Assembly: GCA_950022655.1 (NCBI GenBank) | Contig: OX465588.1 | Span: 20,260,527-20,324,526 of the forward strand | Direction of reading: 5' to 3' | From: Alentia gelatinosa | Lineage: Eukaryota > Annelida > Polychaeta > Phyllodocida > Polynoidae | Length of the DNA stretch: 64,000 nucleotides | In this document: in pieces, positions 44,746 through 54,765 of the stretch | Position numbering within the stretch: the stretch's first letter is position 1 | Layout of the letters: every line of letters starts with the position of its first letter | Position numbers and translations under genes: made by a program | Notes under the pieces: model-generated | Told to the model about the DNA's origin: nothing | Seen by the model: only the letters and a program-made list of their open reading frames with translations | Database searches by the model: none

Positions 44746-45021
44746 AGCCCAATGCCCATCTACCGATTTCGGAACATTCATGTACCTTTGTCGGCGACAG
44801 ACGGACGGTAATTTGTCTCACCCAAGGCATCCTAACGGAGTCGGCTGTAGTCGGTAGATGTAGGACAGCTAGGCAAGGGTGAGCCACCGATTAGTAGACC
44901 GATTTGCTTAGGACTAATATCCAGCGAAGGGTTACGTAATTTGCCTACGACCAGTTGACAGTCTCCTATACGATTTGGTAACTAATCGCTCAACCCTGAA
45001 TCGGTAGATGGGCATCAGGCT
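44746..45021. mobile_element. 276-bp Harbinger-like MITE
   Basis: Terminal repeats AGCCCAATGCCCATCTACCG and, complemented, AGCCTGATGCCCATCTACCG, with TTA directly outside each end (44743-44745 and 45022-45024). A 3-bp TWA duplication is the PIF/Harbinger signature. The interior repeats GTCGGTAGATG and ACCGATT. Confidence 0.65.
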
Positions 45022-48000
45022 TTACATTATAATAAACTGATTAGTTTGAAGTAAAATTCAGGCAAATCGGAGAGGCATACACGCTTGGCTACTCCCTCTC
45101 CTATTTGACGATAGGATGCAACTCGGTAGAATATCCAAGTCCATACATCAACATGTGTGTGTTTTAGTGAAAACCGTACACATACCACCCCATAGGAGTA
45201 CACCTGTTCAATACAACCTGCCCGTAGTGGCGTGTCAGGTTGTCATCGATTACTAAGAGGATTAGGACTACGCTTGAAACTGATCAATACTATCCGCCTC
45301 CCATTACAACCATATCTGTAGACTTTTGCCGTCGCCTATGACATAAAAGTTTACTGGGACTATGCCACGCTTATATGCCCTTGGCACAGACAGATCTCCA
45401 GACAAAATTCAACAGTACCCGGAGATGCTAGCCCGGGATGTAACAATATACAAAAAATAAACATTTAAAAGGTTAACATAAGACCCACAAATCATCTCCT
45501 ATAAAAACAATATTTGACTCCGGTCTTTTTTCTATCTAGTTTACAAGTCCTCCATTTTGATTGGATCAGTTATACAATCTTAAGCCTATAAGACATCAAC
45601 CCGATGGCTGTGCCCGATTCTACAGTTGCCCGACGGATCCGTAGGGTCTGTGACAATCTGTGTCAATCGGGTTGATATACGCACTTCACCGACCCGATTT
45701 AATCACCTTTCCCAACGTGTCAGGCATTACTACCATGTCAGATATGACCGACTCTCCCCGACCTGAAACAAACAATTCTATGGAAAGAAAACAAAGAAAA
45801 GGAAAAAAATCTCAGTGGCGACTGTTGTCTGCAAATCATGAATATCTTGTCCCGTCAAAATTAGTTGAAATATTGTCACATTCCCATTACACTTTTAATT
45901 CACATCCTCAGGGCTCATAGTATTAGAGTTTCTAAGGTGCATTGTAAAGTTATGGGGTTATACTTACAGTGATGTGCTTTGCAAATCAATTCTTAAAAAG
46001 CGATACCTTGGCCAACAACGATGCGTAGTTGGTTATTAATAACGTATTTTACGTGAAATGGGATCAATCTATGACTCAGCACTTGTAAAAGATAATTAAT
46101 GCATTACGCAGTTTCCCCTCCCCCCTCCCTCCCCCCTACCAGACAGGTCGCACACATTGAGACCCCAGCCTCCTACGTTTTTGAGAATCGAAAATAATAA
46201 CACTTTTTCTGGCCCACACAAGTGGCTACTCCCTTTGTTTCAAACAGCTTTAAATACTCTACTTCAAGTTGACCAATAGCCTGCTCGGGCAAATAAAACT
46301 CCCCCCCCCCCCCCCACCTGTAAATTCTAAAGACTGACAAAAAGCCTGATGCTCAGTCAGGTTGAATCATTGTCTTTTGTTCTTAATAGCGCTTCAACAT
46401 ACTGTCTCTGACGCCTCCATTCAGACGATAGAACCCGCATTCCCTGCTAAAAAAAAGGTGAAATGAGAAAGAACTTCTCTAGGTTTACATATTATTAAGG
46501 AGAGTGGGACACGACATGTAAGTCCCATATTCCATATCTAGAGAAACCAAATCACTTTTTTTTCAGTATCGATTGATAAATGCTACAACAATGTAATATT
46601 TGACAAATGATTATCTTATCCACTTCTTCAGGGTGTGCACAAATCTATGTGAAGGTGTTCTAGATATCGGTGAATTGTTGGCTAGATGTAGCTTTCCCTG
46701 AAATCCTCTTCATGGTTACTACTAGAAAAATAATGGTCACTGTGCAAGGGAAAATCCAAACTGTAATCTGATGAACTATGTATTATCACACGCGAAAACC
46801 TTTATGCATAAGCAGAAGGTGTTTTATAGCGATGAACATAAGATCTTGTCCTCTATCTAAGAACTAAAAGGAAAATATGTCTGAAGGGAAATATGTGAAT
46901 TACATGGAAAAATCTGCACAAAAGAGAGATTTCCTAGATAGATTATGGGAGATGAAGATAATTCTGAGCAATAGGTAGGAGTACCAGAGAAGCAATTTGA
47001 TCCTTTTACAATGTTCTCTTTTTTGCTACCTTTATGTCTAGTGTCCAGTTTGTTGAGAGTCCTCAGTGATTCCGAAGGAATGATTGTTATATCAAGTATC
47101 CTGCTTTATCATACACCCGTGCACGGACCTACTATTTTTATTTCACGTTTTTGGGCATTGCCTATAAGTAGTGTACTGCACACGGTGAAGTACAACAGTG
47201 TTGTATGGTCTTGATGGCTACGGTCCGTCAAGATTTTCATTTTGTAATCATTGTGCACATCCTATTGATCCTATCTATCATATTGACTATGAACTGTTAC
47301 TGTCATGTTGGTATAAGATGTTATTAGAGGATGTCGCCTACCAGTAGGTGTTCTCTCTCGGTCTCTATATCTACATGTATGATCGATATTCAGAATTTGA
47401 CAGCAATTCACTCCATATCTACATGTATGATCGATATTCAGAATTTGACAGCAATTCACTCCAAGATGGTACAAAAAAAATAATTCTAAGATCCTCTTAG
47501 GAGTTTTCCCATGTAATATAGGCATGTCTATGGTATTATTCCTAAAGTGAATAATCTATACATGGATTCAGTTAGCCATATTGAAGTAATAGCCCCTTGG
47601 CTAAAACTCTCATTTAGACCTTTGCAAAAAATTGAGGGAAGAAGGTAAAAAAGATTTCCTGTACAATATAATGAAAACATGGATAACTAAATATATGGAA
47701 GATATTTTTTCCAAGAATTTGAAATTTAATTACTAGGATCAAGTACCATGGAGAAGAGAACAATAAATAATTGAAGTATGTACACGGAGGCAGAAACAAA
47801 ATCTTTTAATTTGCTCTGTACCCTTTAAATATGACAATTTGTGAAGGTTTTTTTACAGGAAATATCAGTATATATGTGTGTGAGATATACTTGGTATGTT
47901 TTTAAAAGCCATGGACTCTTTGATCAGCTACGATGCCTGAGTACTACTCCATGATGTCTCAGGCCTAACTTTCATTCTACAGATCAATTTTTGTTATAAA

Positions 48001-48180
48001 AAAAGATAGAAACCCATGTACGCCGACGTAGAAACGTGTACACGGAGACAGAATTATTATAAATGATACTTTGGTCTATGTAGGGAGTGGGTGGGGCGGG
48101 GGAGTATAGCACACATATTTTATGACAAGGATATAATAACCTTAATTCAGTCAATTGCAACACAAGCTGACTAGACCATG
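45022..48180. other. no gene seen; small palindrome at 45595-45676
   Basis: ATCAACCCGAT at 45595 is inverted at 45666, 82 bp overall, centred near GGATCC. C-rich tracts lie at 46114-46140 and 46300-46316. Otherwise AT-rich, with the 48-bp tandem duplication listed separately. Confidence 0.5.
47367..47462. repeat. perfect 48-bp tandem duplication
   Basis: Two identical 48-bp units (47367-47414 and 47415-47462) starting ATATCTACATGTATGATCGA. The identity implies a recent event. Confidence 0.95.
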
Positions 48181-48189
48181 AAACAGTTT

Positions 48190-48400
48190 GGATAACCCTT
48201 TTTAGGAGTATTTTAAATTCATTCTTTTCTTCAATTGTCGTGTATATTTCTTTCAGGTTGTTCCAGGCCAATATACTGCGAATACGAAATGAGGAATTAA
48301 ACACAGCGTCTTTGAGGGGGGGGGGGGGGGTGTTGTAGTAATCTCAGTCCATGTTTCCTTCTGAGAGGGAGATTGCCATAGTCAACCATTTCCTGATTAT
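48190..48400 (-). pseudogene. LINE ORF2 C-terminal remnant
   Basis: The minus-strand frame encodes FRIRSILAWNNLKE followed by FKILLKR, the WNxLP...FK..LK signature that ends many non-LTR retrotransposon ORF2 proteins. In a neighbouring frame just upstream (near 48385-48335), GNLPLRRKHGLRLLQH fits the R-rich block that precedes it, so a frameshift or a poly-G insertion (48318-48331) breaks the copy. Clade not assigned. Confidence 0.5.
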
Positions 48401-48409
48401 CTCTTTGTG

Positions 48410-48915
48410 ACAAAACGCCAGAATCCCAAACCTAAAGAGGCTGAGGTCTGCTAACCGTGAAATTTAATCGATGAGATCAGGCAATAGAAAACAAACATCC
48501 TGTTCTTTTGCAGTCCAGTATCTTATACTGAAACACCCCCAGTAGAAGGGCAGGGACTGGAGGAATGAGAGGTGAACGTTTAAACTAGTTGAATGGCATT
48601 ACCTCCAAAAAAAGAGAGAGAAAAATTGCTGAGAAATCTATAATAAAGGAATAGAGAGGAGAACAAAAAAGGAAGTCAGCCTGGGTAAAAGATATCAGGA
48701 TATAGATATAAGGGTTGGGGGAGGTCGCCTCACTTGTATTACTTGATAAGAATACCACCAATAGGAAAAACTAAAAATATTCAAAGATATGAGGAGAGGT
48801 GCAACAGAATGTCTTAATTTGAGTTACCCGGGAAGAGAGTCTTATGAATGGATAAGACGCTAATAGAGGACGATAAGCCCAGAGAATATCTCCGAGAGAC
48901 AGCGATAGAGAGGGA
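48410..48915. other. no gene seen
   Basis: Upstream part of the same degraded LINE may extend to about 48540 with stops. The rest is AT- and purine-rich. Confidence 0.45.
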
Positions 48916-48917
48916 GA

Positions 48918-48919
48918 GA

Positions 48920-48976
<57 letters not shown>
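48918..48976. repeat. (GA)n microsatellite
   Basis: About 25 uninterrupted GA repeats with a GGGA border. A second shorter GA tract is at 49191-49212. They flank the CpG-rich candidate first exon at 49125. Confidence 0.92.
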
Positions 48977-49124
48977 GCGGGTGGGAGATGAGGAGTGAGC
49001 GAGGGAGACTGGGAGGTAATAGGTTCGTCCACTAGTCGTCAAGAAATTCCTTATTTAGTGAAGCAATCCACGAGCAAGTTATTCCAGTACAGAAAGGCCG
49101 CGGACATTTCTCTCACAACCCAAA

Positions 49125-49164
49125 ATGGCAGCGGCGATGGCGTCCAGTCGGATCCAGGCACGAG
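49125..49164 (+). CDS. candidate first coding exon, unknown protein
   Basis: An ATG in good context (CAAAATGG) starts 13 codons plus one base (MAAAMASSRIQAR) ending at an excellent donor, CACGAG|GTAAGG. The surrounding 150 bp is CpG-rich and flanked by GA tracts, as at a promoter with a short first exon. If spliced to the acceptor at 52398/52399 the frame is kept. The protein is not recognised. The exon is very short, so the claim rests on start context, donor and CpG content. Confidence 0.38.
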
Positions 49165-49169
49165 GTAAG

Positions 49170-50312
49170 GCGCGGTGCCTCGCCGCCGAGCGAGAGAGAA
49201 CGAGAGAGAGAGAGCGAGAGAAAGACAGAGGGGATCAGCTAAATGTGGAGTCGCACTACGAGCAAGCTTTTTGGTCGTGACGGGTCTTCTCTATAGGTTT
49301 TTGATGTCAGAGGATCGGCAGGCAAGGTATTAGCCGCGTGGACTCGTCCTTGTCTCGGATTGAGCTGCTCGCCGCACCGCTTGTAGGTATAATTAGCTGC
49401 AGCACCAGCAGCAGCTGCAGCACCCACAAGGCGAGCGGTGACATCTAGCGAAATTCGATCATTCGATGATGAATTTTGTATTTTCTTACCTTTGCCAGCT
49501 TGAATGGCAGGCCTTGGTGATTAAACCAGCCAGGAACCTGATGTAAATTAATTCTCAGTAAGATGCACCGTGCAAGGTATGGAACGTCAATATACGCCCT
49601 TCAGCACAGCAGAGATGTTCTCCCACGAGGCGTTCAATCATCTTATGCTTTAGATGATTCTAACATAGACCTATCAAGGCTTCATCGTGAGACACTGCTA
49701 ACCCGTATCTACCGTTTACATACCGTTTAGATAAGATAATACCCCATATAACTCCCTCCTATCACCCAAAACTCCAGTTCGACCTTTGACTTACTAACCG
49801 AGTTTTGGAGCCATTCTTCTGTTTCAAGGGATTTATATTTCCTCATAATGCATTTGTACCAATCAGTAGTTATAGGCAGTGTTATTTGCAAAACTCAGCC
49901 AATGGAACCTCGGTGAATACTGATCTAGTCATCTGTGGAAGATGTCAGGCCTTTATTACAATATTTTTTCCAGCCTTAAATCCTCGAAATATTATGCAAT
50001 GAATGAAAGAGAAAACAGAAAATATGAGCTGCACTGTCCTTTTCCCTGTAAGACACTTAATAAAAAAAAGACCTCGAAAAAACCTATTGCACTTCGCCTG
50101 ACGAAACCACTCACCAAAAATAATAAGAGAGACAATAAAACTCGTGGTACAACACAGTACTGGTCAACAGTGAAACATTTCTTGTACCTCCTATACTGGC
50201 CAATAACTGGCAGGTATGTTGTTGAATGACTTCACCAAACCCATTGTTCAAACACATAGAACCAAACAACAGATGTAAACAGTTTAACCCCCCCCCCCCC
50301 CCTAGTCCATTT
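49170..50312. other. no gene seen; putative first intron
   Basis: CpG-rich to about 49440 including a CAGCAGCAGCTGCAG stretch, then AT-rich. C tract at 50287-50302. Confidence 0.45.
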
Positions 50313-50844
50313 GGCCCGGCATCCACCTTCTACGATAGAAATAAAACGTCCATTAGGCTCTGATACAAAAAGTTGTAGAATAATAGGGAATGTCCATTTC
50401 ATAGACAATTGTCTAGAAAAGCCACTTCGCCATGTCGTAATGGGTTCTCCGGTTAAAAAATGAGATCACCGTCCTGATGCACCTCACGATGCAGATCTTG
50501 AGGAAGCATTTTCAATCATATAAAGTACTTTAGTTAATAAAATAATATATATATTCTAATTACAAAATTTCATTTTTCTATTTAGTATTTCACATATAAG
50601 AGTGATTTTCCCAACAGAATAATTTATGATGCTCCTGATTAGCCAATGACTTTTAATCATGATTAAATGTCCTTGATACCTATGATGCAAGTTTTTCATT
50701 GATACCAGATCATAGCTGTCTGTTTTGCATAGGATCAACTGCCCCAATAATTGGTGACTTTCCAACGCGATTTTTACTTTTTTATCGGGAGGTGTATCTT
50801 AGGGCATATCATAAACGCCTTTTTAGCTCAGTGGACGCCGGGCC
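50313..50844. mobile_element. 532-bp Harbinger-like MITE, interrupted copy
   Basis: Ends GGCCCGGCATCCACCTTCTA and, complemented, GGCCCGGCGTCCACTGAGCT match the element at 51790. The first 30 and last 110 bp align with that copy. About 250 bp of AT-rich sequence in the middle is extra. Flanking triplets (TTT and TAA) do not match, so the target duplication is eroded. Confidence 0.6.
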
Positions 50845-50849
50845 TAAAC

Positions 50850-51335
50850 TGCTGGTCCCGACACTAATCACAGCAGCGTGAATGGACTGACCAATCAGAA
50901 AAGAGCTCTCTGCCTGGCCATGGGGCTGAACCAATCAAATCTCAGTGGTCGCGAGCCTGATTAACCTAGTGCAATCTATGACCGGGTCCGATAGGCAGAT
51001 CGTTGTGTGTCTCTGTTGTCAGTATATTGCTCACCATCTATCATGTTTGTTAGCAAGTAATTCAACATTATCAACTTTAAATTATGGTAAGGAGACATCT
51101 AGATGAGTCGTCTAGACATTTAAGCTTTCGGGACGGGACAGGAGTTGTTATGCGACTTGGGACTTCACAGAAGAACAAAGGAAATCATCTATTTTCTAAG
51201 AAGGGTGCCAGTCTAGTGACATCATAAGCCAGCTACTGAGATGATAAGATTGGAATGAATGTGCAATAACTTCCAAGAAATAGTATCTCTAAGCTAACAG
51301 TTGCAGGTGTAACGAAATATTTGAGACAATTGTCA
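50850..51335. other. no gene seen
   Basis: No supported gene. The last 100 bp may be a decayed upstream part of the Penelope-like fragment that follows. Confidence 0.45.
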
Positions 51336-51341
51336 AAGCCG

Positions 51342-51600
51342 ATGAATTGGATAAGATACATAGATGATATTCTCTTCATTTGGGGGTCATGGATAGAAGA
51401 TGGATTTAAATATCTCGTAAATACGACAATCGCACATTACGAGGCAATATAATTTTCAGATGTCGTGCTTAGACGGAAAGTTAAGTAAACACAGGTGGAA
51501 CATTATATACTATATACAAAACCTACAGGTAACTAGCTAGAATGCGACCCTGCACAACAGAATACATTTCCTTTAAAAGAGGATATTTTAAGGAGGTAAT
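51342..51600 (+). pseudogene. degraded Penelope-like reverse transcriptase fragment
   Basis: In one plus-strand frame, MNWIRYIDDILFIWGSW gives the RT motif C (YIDD, 51357-51368) in the WxRYIDDIxxIW context typical of Penelope-like elements. After about 45 residues the frame reads YILYTKPTGN, matching the family's TxLYxKPTD block. Three in-frame stops interrupt it. No GIY-YIG endonuclease or terminal repeat is visible. Other RT families with YIDD are possible. Confidence 0.55.
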
Positions 51601-51789
51601 GATGACTCTGAGATAAACGACAAATACAGAAATAAGAAAGACATACTGAGACCTAATTAGGCATCGAGACATGCAAAGGGAAAGTATTTCTAGGAATTAT
51701 ATTCAGGTCAGGCGCAATTCGACACAAGAATCCAAACTAGACAGATATGATGATGATGATACCGACAGAACAAAAGGGTCCATGAGTTA

Positions 51790-52066
51790 GGCCTGGCGTC
51801 CACCTACTACGATAGAAATTTAGACCTACCGATATGGCACCGATGCAAAAATCGGAGGCATATCGGGAAGGTGTAAAATCGTAGGTATATGTCTAGACAT
51901 GCCAATCCTCCACGCATTGTATGGGGTTTTTATCGGTGTCTAATCGCAGAAATATGGTCAACTGCACCGATATTAGGTGACCTTCCGACACGATTTTGAT
52001 TTTTTTTATCGGAAGGTGCATCGTAGACCATATCGGAGCCATATCGTAGTAGGTGGACGCCGGGCC
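51790..52066. mobile_element. 277-bp Harbinger-like MITE
   Basis: Ends GGCCTGGCGTCCACCTACTA and, complemented, GGCCCGGCGTCCACCTACTA. TTA lies directly outside at 51787-51789 and 52067-52069. The interior contains repeated ATATCGG/CCGATAT words. A second copy is at 50313-50844. Confidence 0.75.
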
Positions 52067-52398
52067 TTAAAAAACCAAACCAAATTTTGATATATGCCAC
52101 AAAGAAGACTATTTTGATGTTATGCCCAGGAGATGTTTGTCATTGGAATAATTTGAAAGATTTCAGATATTTGATTAAATGAATAATACCCTTGCCCTGT
52201 ATCCCTTGTTGTGATGACTTGGTGATGGAGTCTGACAAGGTTGTCCAGAATACAATCAATACATCATGCAAAATTTGGGTTGTTGAGTACTCCTCCCACA
52301 TGGTGGTTCGATCCTCCAAATCCAAAGAGTGTATTTACCCTGAATGTGCATGTACATGTACTAATTCAAATGTAACGTTATTGTACAATCTGTTACAG

Positions 52399-52486
52399 GG
52401 GTGAACATCAAGAAGAAGCAGAGCGGACGAAACCCATACAATAAAATGTACAAACCAATTAAGGGAACACGACTCAATGGTTTGCG
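52399..52486 (+). CDS. candidate second exon, lysine/asparagine-rich
   Basis: A pyrimidine-containing acceptor (ATCTGTTACAG|GGG) opens 88 nt that, joined in phase to the exon at 49125-49164, read on as GVNIKKKQSGRNPYNKMY and continue to a donor-like GCG|GTAACG at 52487 or to a TAA stop at 52488-52490. The sequence is basic and ATG-poor. It is unrecognised and supported mainly by the preserved phase. The pairing of the two exons is inference. Confidence 0.3.
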
Positions 52487-52490
52487 GTAA

Positions 52491-53385
52491 CGTTATATAT
52501 CAAATTTGACATATTTGTACGATATCCTATGGAAACAAAGCAGCGCTATGTAAGGTCAAAATATCCTCTTCAGAATACAATGTGTTAATACATACAACTC
52601 ATCATGGTTTACCCAGACAACAATCGATGTTTTTTGTGTGGAGAGGTGTCCGTAAACTACGAGTAGTTGAAATGTAGTAATACATAAGCATTAGCAAGTG
52701 TATTGCGAAGTGAACCTCGAGCGATATTAGACCAGGCGATACACTGCGGCACGGTCACGGTATGCTGGCATTCAAAAGGAGGTCAACTGTTTGATCCCCG
52801 AACAGATTTTTCGTTCTATGTGAACTTAAAGTAGATGAATTTAGACTGTGACCATGCTGAGAGAGTGAACAGTTATCAACTTCCGGTCTTCCATGGACAT
52901 ACACTCCATATACTGCTGCCTGCTCGCTTGAAATTACTATATTCACACCTAGAAACCTATCTCTTAATGTTTGCATTGTAAAATGTATTTTCTCATGATA
53001 ATAAACTTTAGTGCTCTCAAACAGCTTACATTTAATTCCATAACATGATGGAAATATAGACATCATATTTTCTGCAGTCCCTTAGAGGTTACAGGTAAAA
53101 TTATCTGTTCCGAAGTGTTAGCTTAGAATCCCAGAGGGTTTCAGTTTCAATAATCTACTGACGTCGTATAGACTGAAATAGACAAATATCTCCGAAATAG
53201 GCCAAACTCTCCATTAACCCATTTTTGTGTAATTACTCCAATAAGGTGATGTCGGGGCAAATCGACCCAGTAAAATGTAATTCTGCAGACACCATCTTAG
53301 ACGGATACTTAACGGTTTTCTAACCTTTAGGTACTGTGCATATCTAGGATGACTAACACAGTTTTAGTAAGACTGGAGACATAAT
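52491..53385. other. no gene seen; weak foldback at 52650-52720
   Basis: GTAGTAATACATAAGC...AGTGTATTGC near 52675 resembles the short foldback at 3709. Otherwise AT-rich. Confidence 0.45.
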
Positions 53386-53434
53386 CACATACCAAGCGAG
53401 AAATGCAGCGTTTCCGGAATCGCCAACACAAAAT
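53386..53434. repeat. left arm of inverted host repeat around the Ngaro-like insertion
   Basis: ACCAAGCGAGAAATGCAGCG then TTCCGGAATCGCCAACACAA is inverted, with a few changes, at 58345-58393. Confidence 0.8.
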
Positions 53435-53549
53435 GGCGCGTATGTCAGCTATTATTTGATATTTCACCTGTTAATTGCTTCTGAGACGCTAAACCATTGA
53501 TGGGAAATATTAACTATAGAATAATATCTCACATATATATATATATATA

Positions 53550-53777
53550 TATGTCTAAATATAAGTATTATATGTATATAAATTGTAGGGGGCCATACCT
53601 CTCTCCTACCTATACTCTATTAATTGTTACTCTCGTTTTCCGTGGTTTGGTTACCGGGAGTTATGGTTACTTGTTGTCGCGGGTTACCGTGGTTACGGGG
53701 CCCGTGACGTAACCGACCTTCGCATTAACGGTCAGTCGGCTTATCATATCTGAACCACAAGCACGTATTTTAGTCTT
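53550..53777 (+). repeat. Ngaro-like split direct repeat A1
   Basis: 228 bp identical to A2 except one base (CGTAACC here, CGTTACC in A2). It ends 34 bp before the gag ATG, so it must hold the promoter and most of the 5' leader. GGTTACG and CGTAACC form a small hairpin around GGGCCC; the A2 difference breaks one pair. Confidence 0.93.
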
Positions 53778-53811
53778 TGGATTAGTACATGGTGTTTATC
53801 GTTTGTAAAGA

Positions 53812-54741
53812 ATGGGGAGAAGAGGAAAAAAGGTCCCGTTATCGTTGGACTGCGATAGCGAAGGGGTGGTCAAGGCCGACTACTGGGCTGCATTGGAGAA
53901 GACGGGGGGAGAAAAGGTTTTCTCCCCTGCTAACATTGCTACAGTTAGCACTCTTCCACAAGACGAAGGACTTGCGGCGATATCGGAAGGGGCTTGCGGT
54001 ACTTCAAAAGACGACTACAAGGAGGATCTAAGAACAATGGATAAAAGGATGTCTGGAGTTGAAGATAGTCTCGCTACGATAGTAGAGATGTTATCGTCAT
54101 CGAACAAGTCTACTATGAAAATCAAGACAAGTAAAGAAAATGGAACAAAGAAGAACTCTACAGATAGGCCTACTAGATCTGACATTACTGAGAGTTCCGA
54201 TTCCGATGAGAGTCGTTCCCCTGAGAGGGAATCTCGAAAGAAAAAAAAGAGACATGGGAAGTACGACCACATCCACTATCTTCAAGAAGGTGAGAAAGTG
54301 TCAACCTTTGAAAAGTTGATTTTGATAAATCTACGCATGTTAAAGGAACTACTTGATGAAGATAGGCCTGTTAAGGGTTTAGTCGACCACATGATTCTTG
54401 TATCGGAGAAGGCTGATACCAAAATTTTTGCTAACGAAGCGTTAGTAAACTATGATAAATCTGTGAAAACAAAGGCCGACAAAGAAGGTATCGATAGTAT
54501 TTTAACGATAAACCCTTCAGATATAGTGAAATACTTGAGTTACGACGGTTCTTTGTCTGCAAAGACCCAGAAGTTAAAAAATGCGAAAGTGGTAAATTCA
54601 GTAGGGAGTTGTTTCAATTTCAACAAAGGCGAATGCAAGTTTACTAATTGTAAATATAGGCATGTTTGCGCAAACTGTTTTTCATCTACACATGGCAGAA
54701 ACTCTTGCACAAAAACTGTGAGTACTGTTAACAGTAAATGA
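53812..54741 (+). CDS. Ngaro-like Gag with C-terminal zinc-finger pair
   Basis: A 309-residue protein starting MGRRGKK, first long frame after A1. Residues 126-147 are Ser/Asp/Glu then Lys-rich (ESSDSDESRSPERESRKKKK), a probable charged linker or nuclear signal. The C-terminus has a CCCH finger (Cys267, Cys275, Cys280, His284 in CFNFNKGECKFTNCKYRH) directly followed by a second Cys/His cluster (Cys286, Cys289, His294, Cys299), which should bind the element RNA or cDNA. Stop TGA at 54739-54741 is in the same frame as the downstream Pol, so a Gag-Pol product by stop read-through is possible. Assignment as Gag rests on position and the fingers. Confidence 0.85.
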   Translation: MGRRGKKVPLSLDCDSEGVVKADYWAALEKTGGEKVFSPANIATVSTLPQDEGLAAISEGACGTSKDDYKEDLRTMDKRMSGVEDSLATIVEMLSSSNKSTMKIKTSKENGTKKNSTDRPTRSDITESSDSDESRSPERESRKKKKRHGKYDHIHYLQEGEKVSTFEKLILINLRMLKELLDEDRPVKGLVDHMILVSEKADTKIFANEALVNYDKSVKTKADKEGIDSILTINPSDIVKYLSYDGSLSAKTQKLKNAKVVNSVGSCFNFNKGECKFTNCKYRHVCANCFSSTHGRNSCTKTVSTVNSK

Positions 54742-54765
54742 AATGTTGCCGGCAGTGACACTGTT

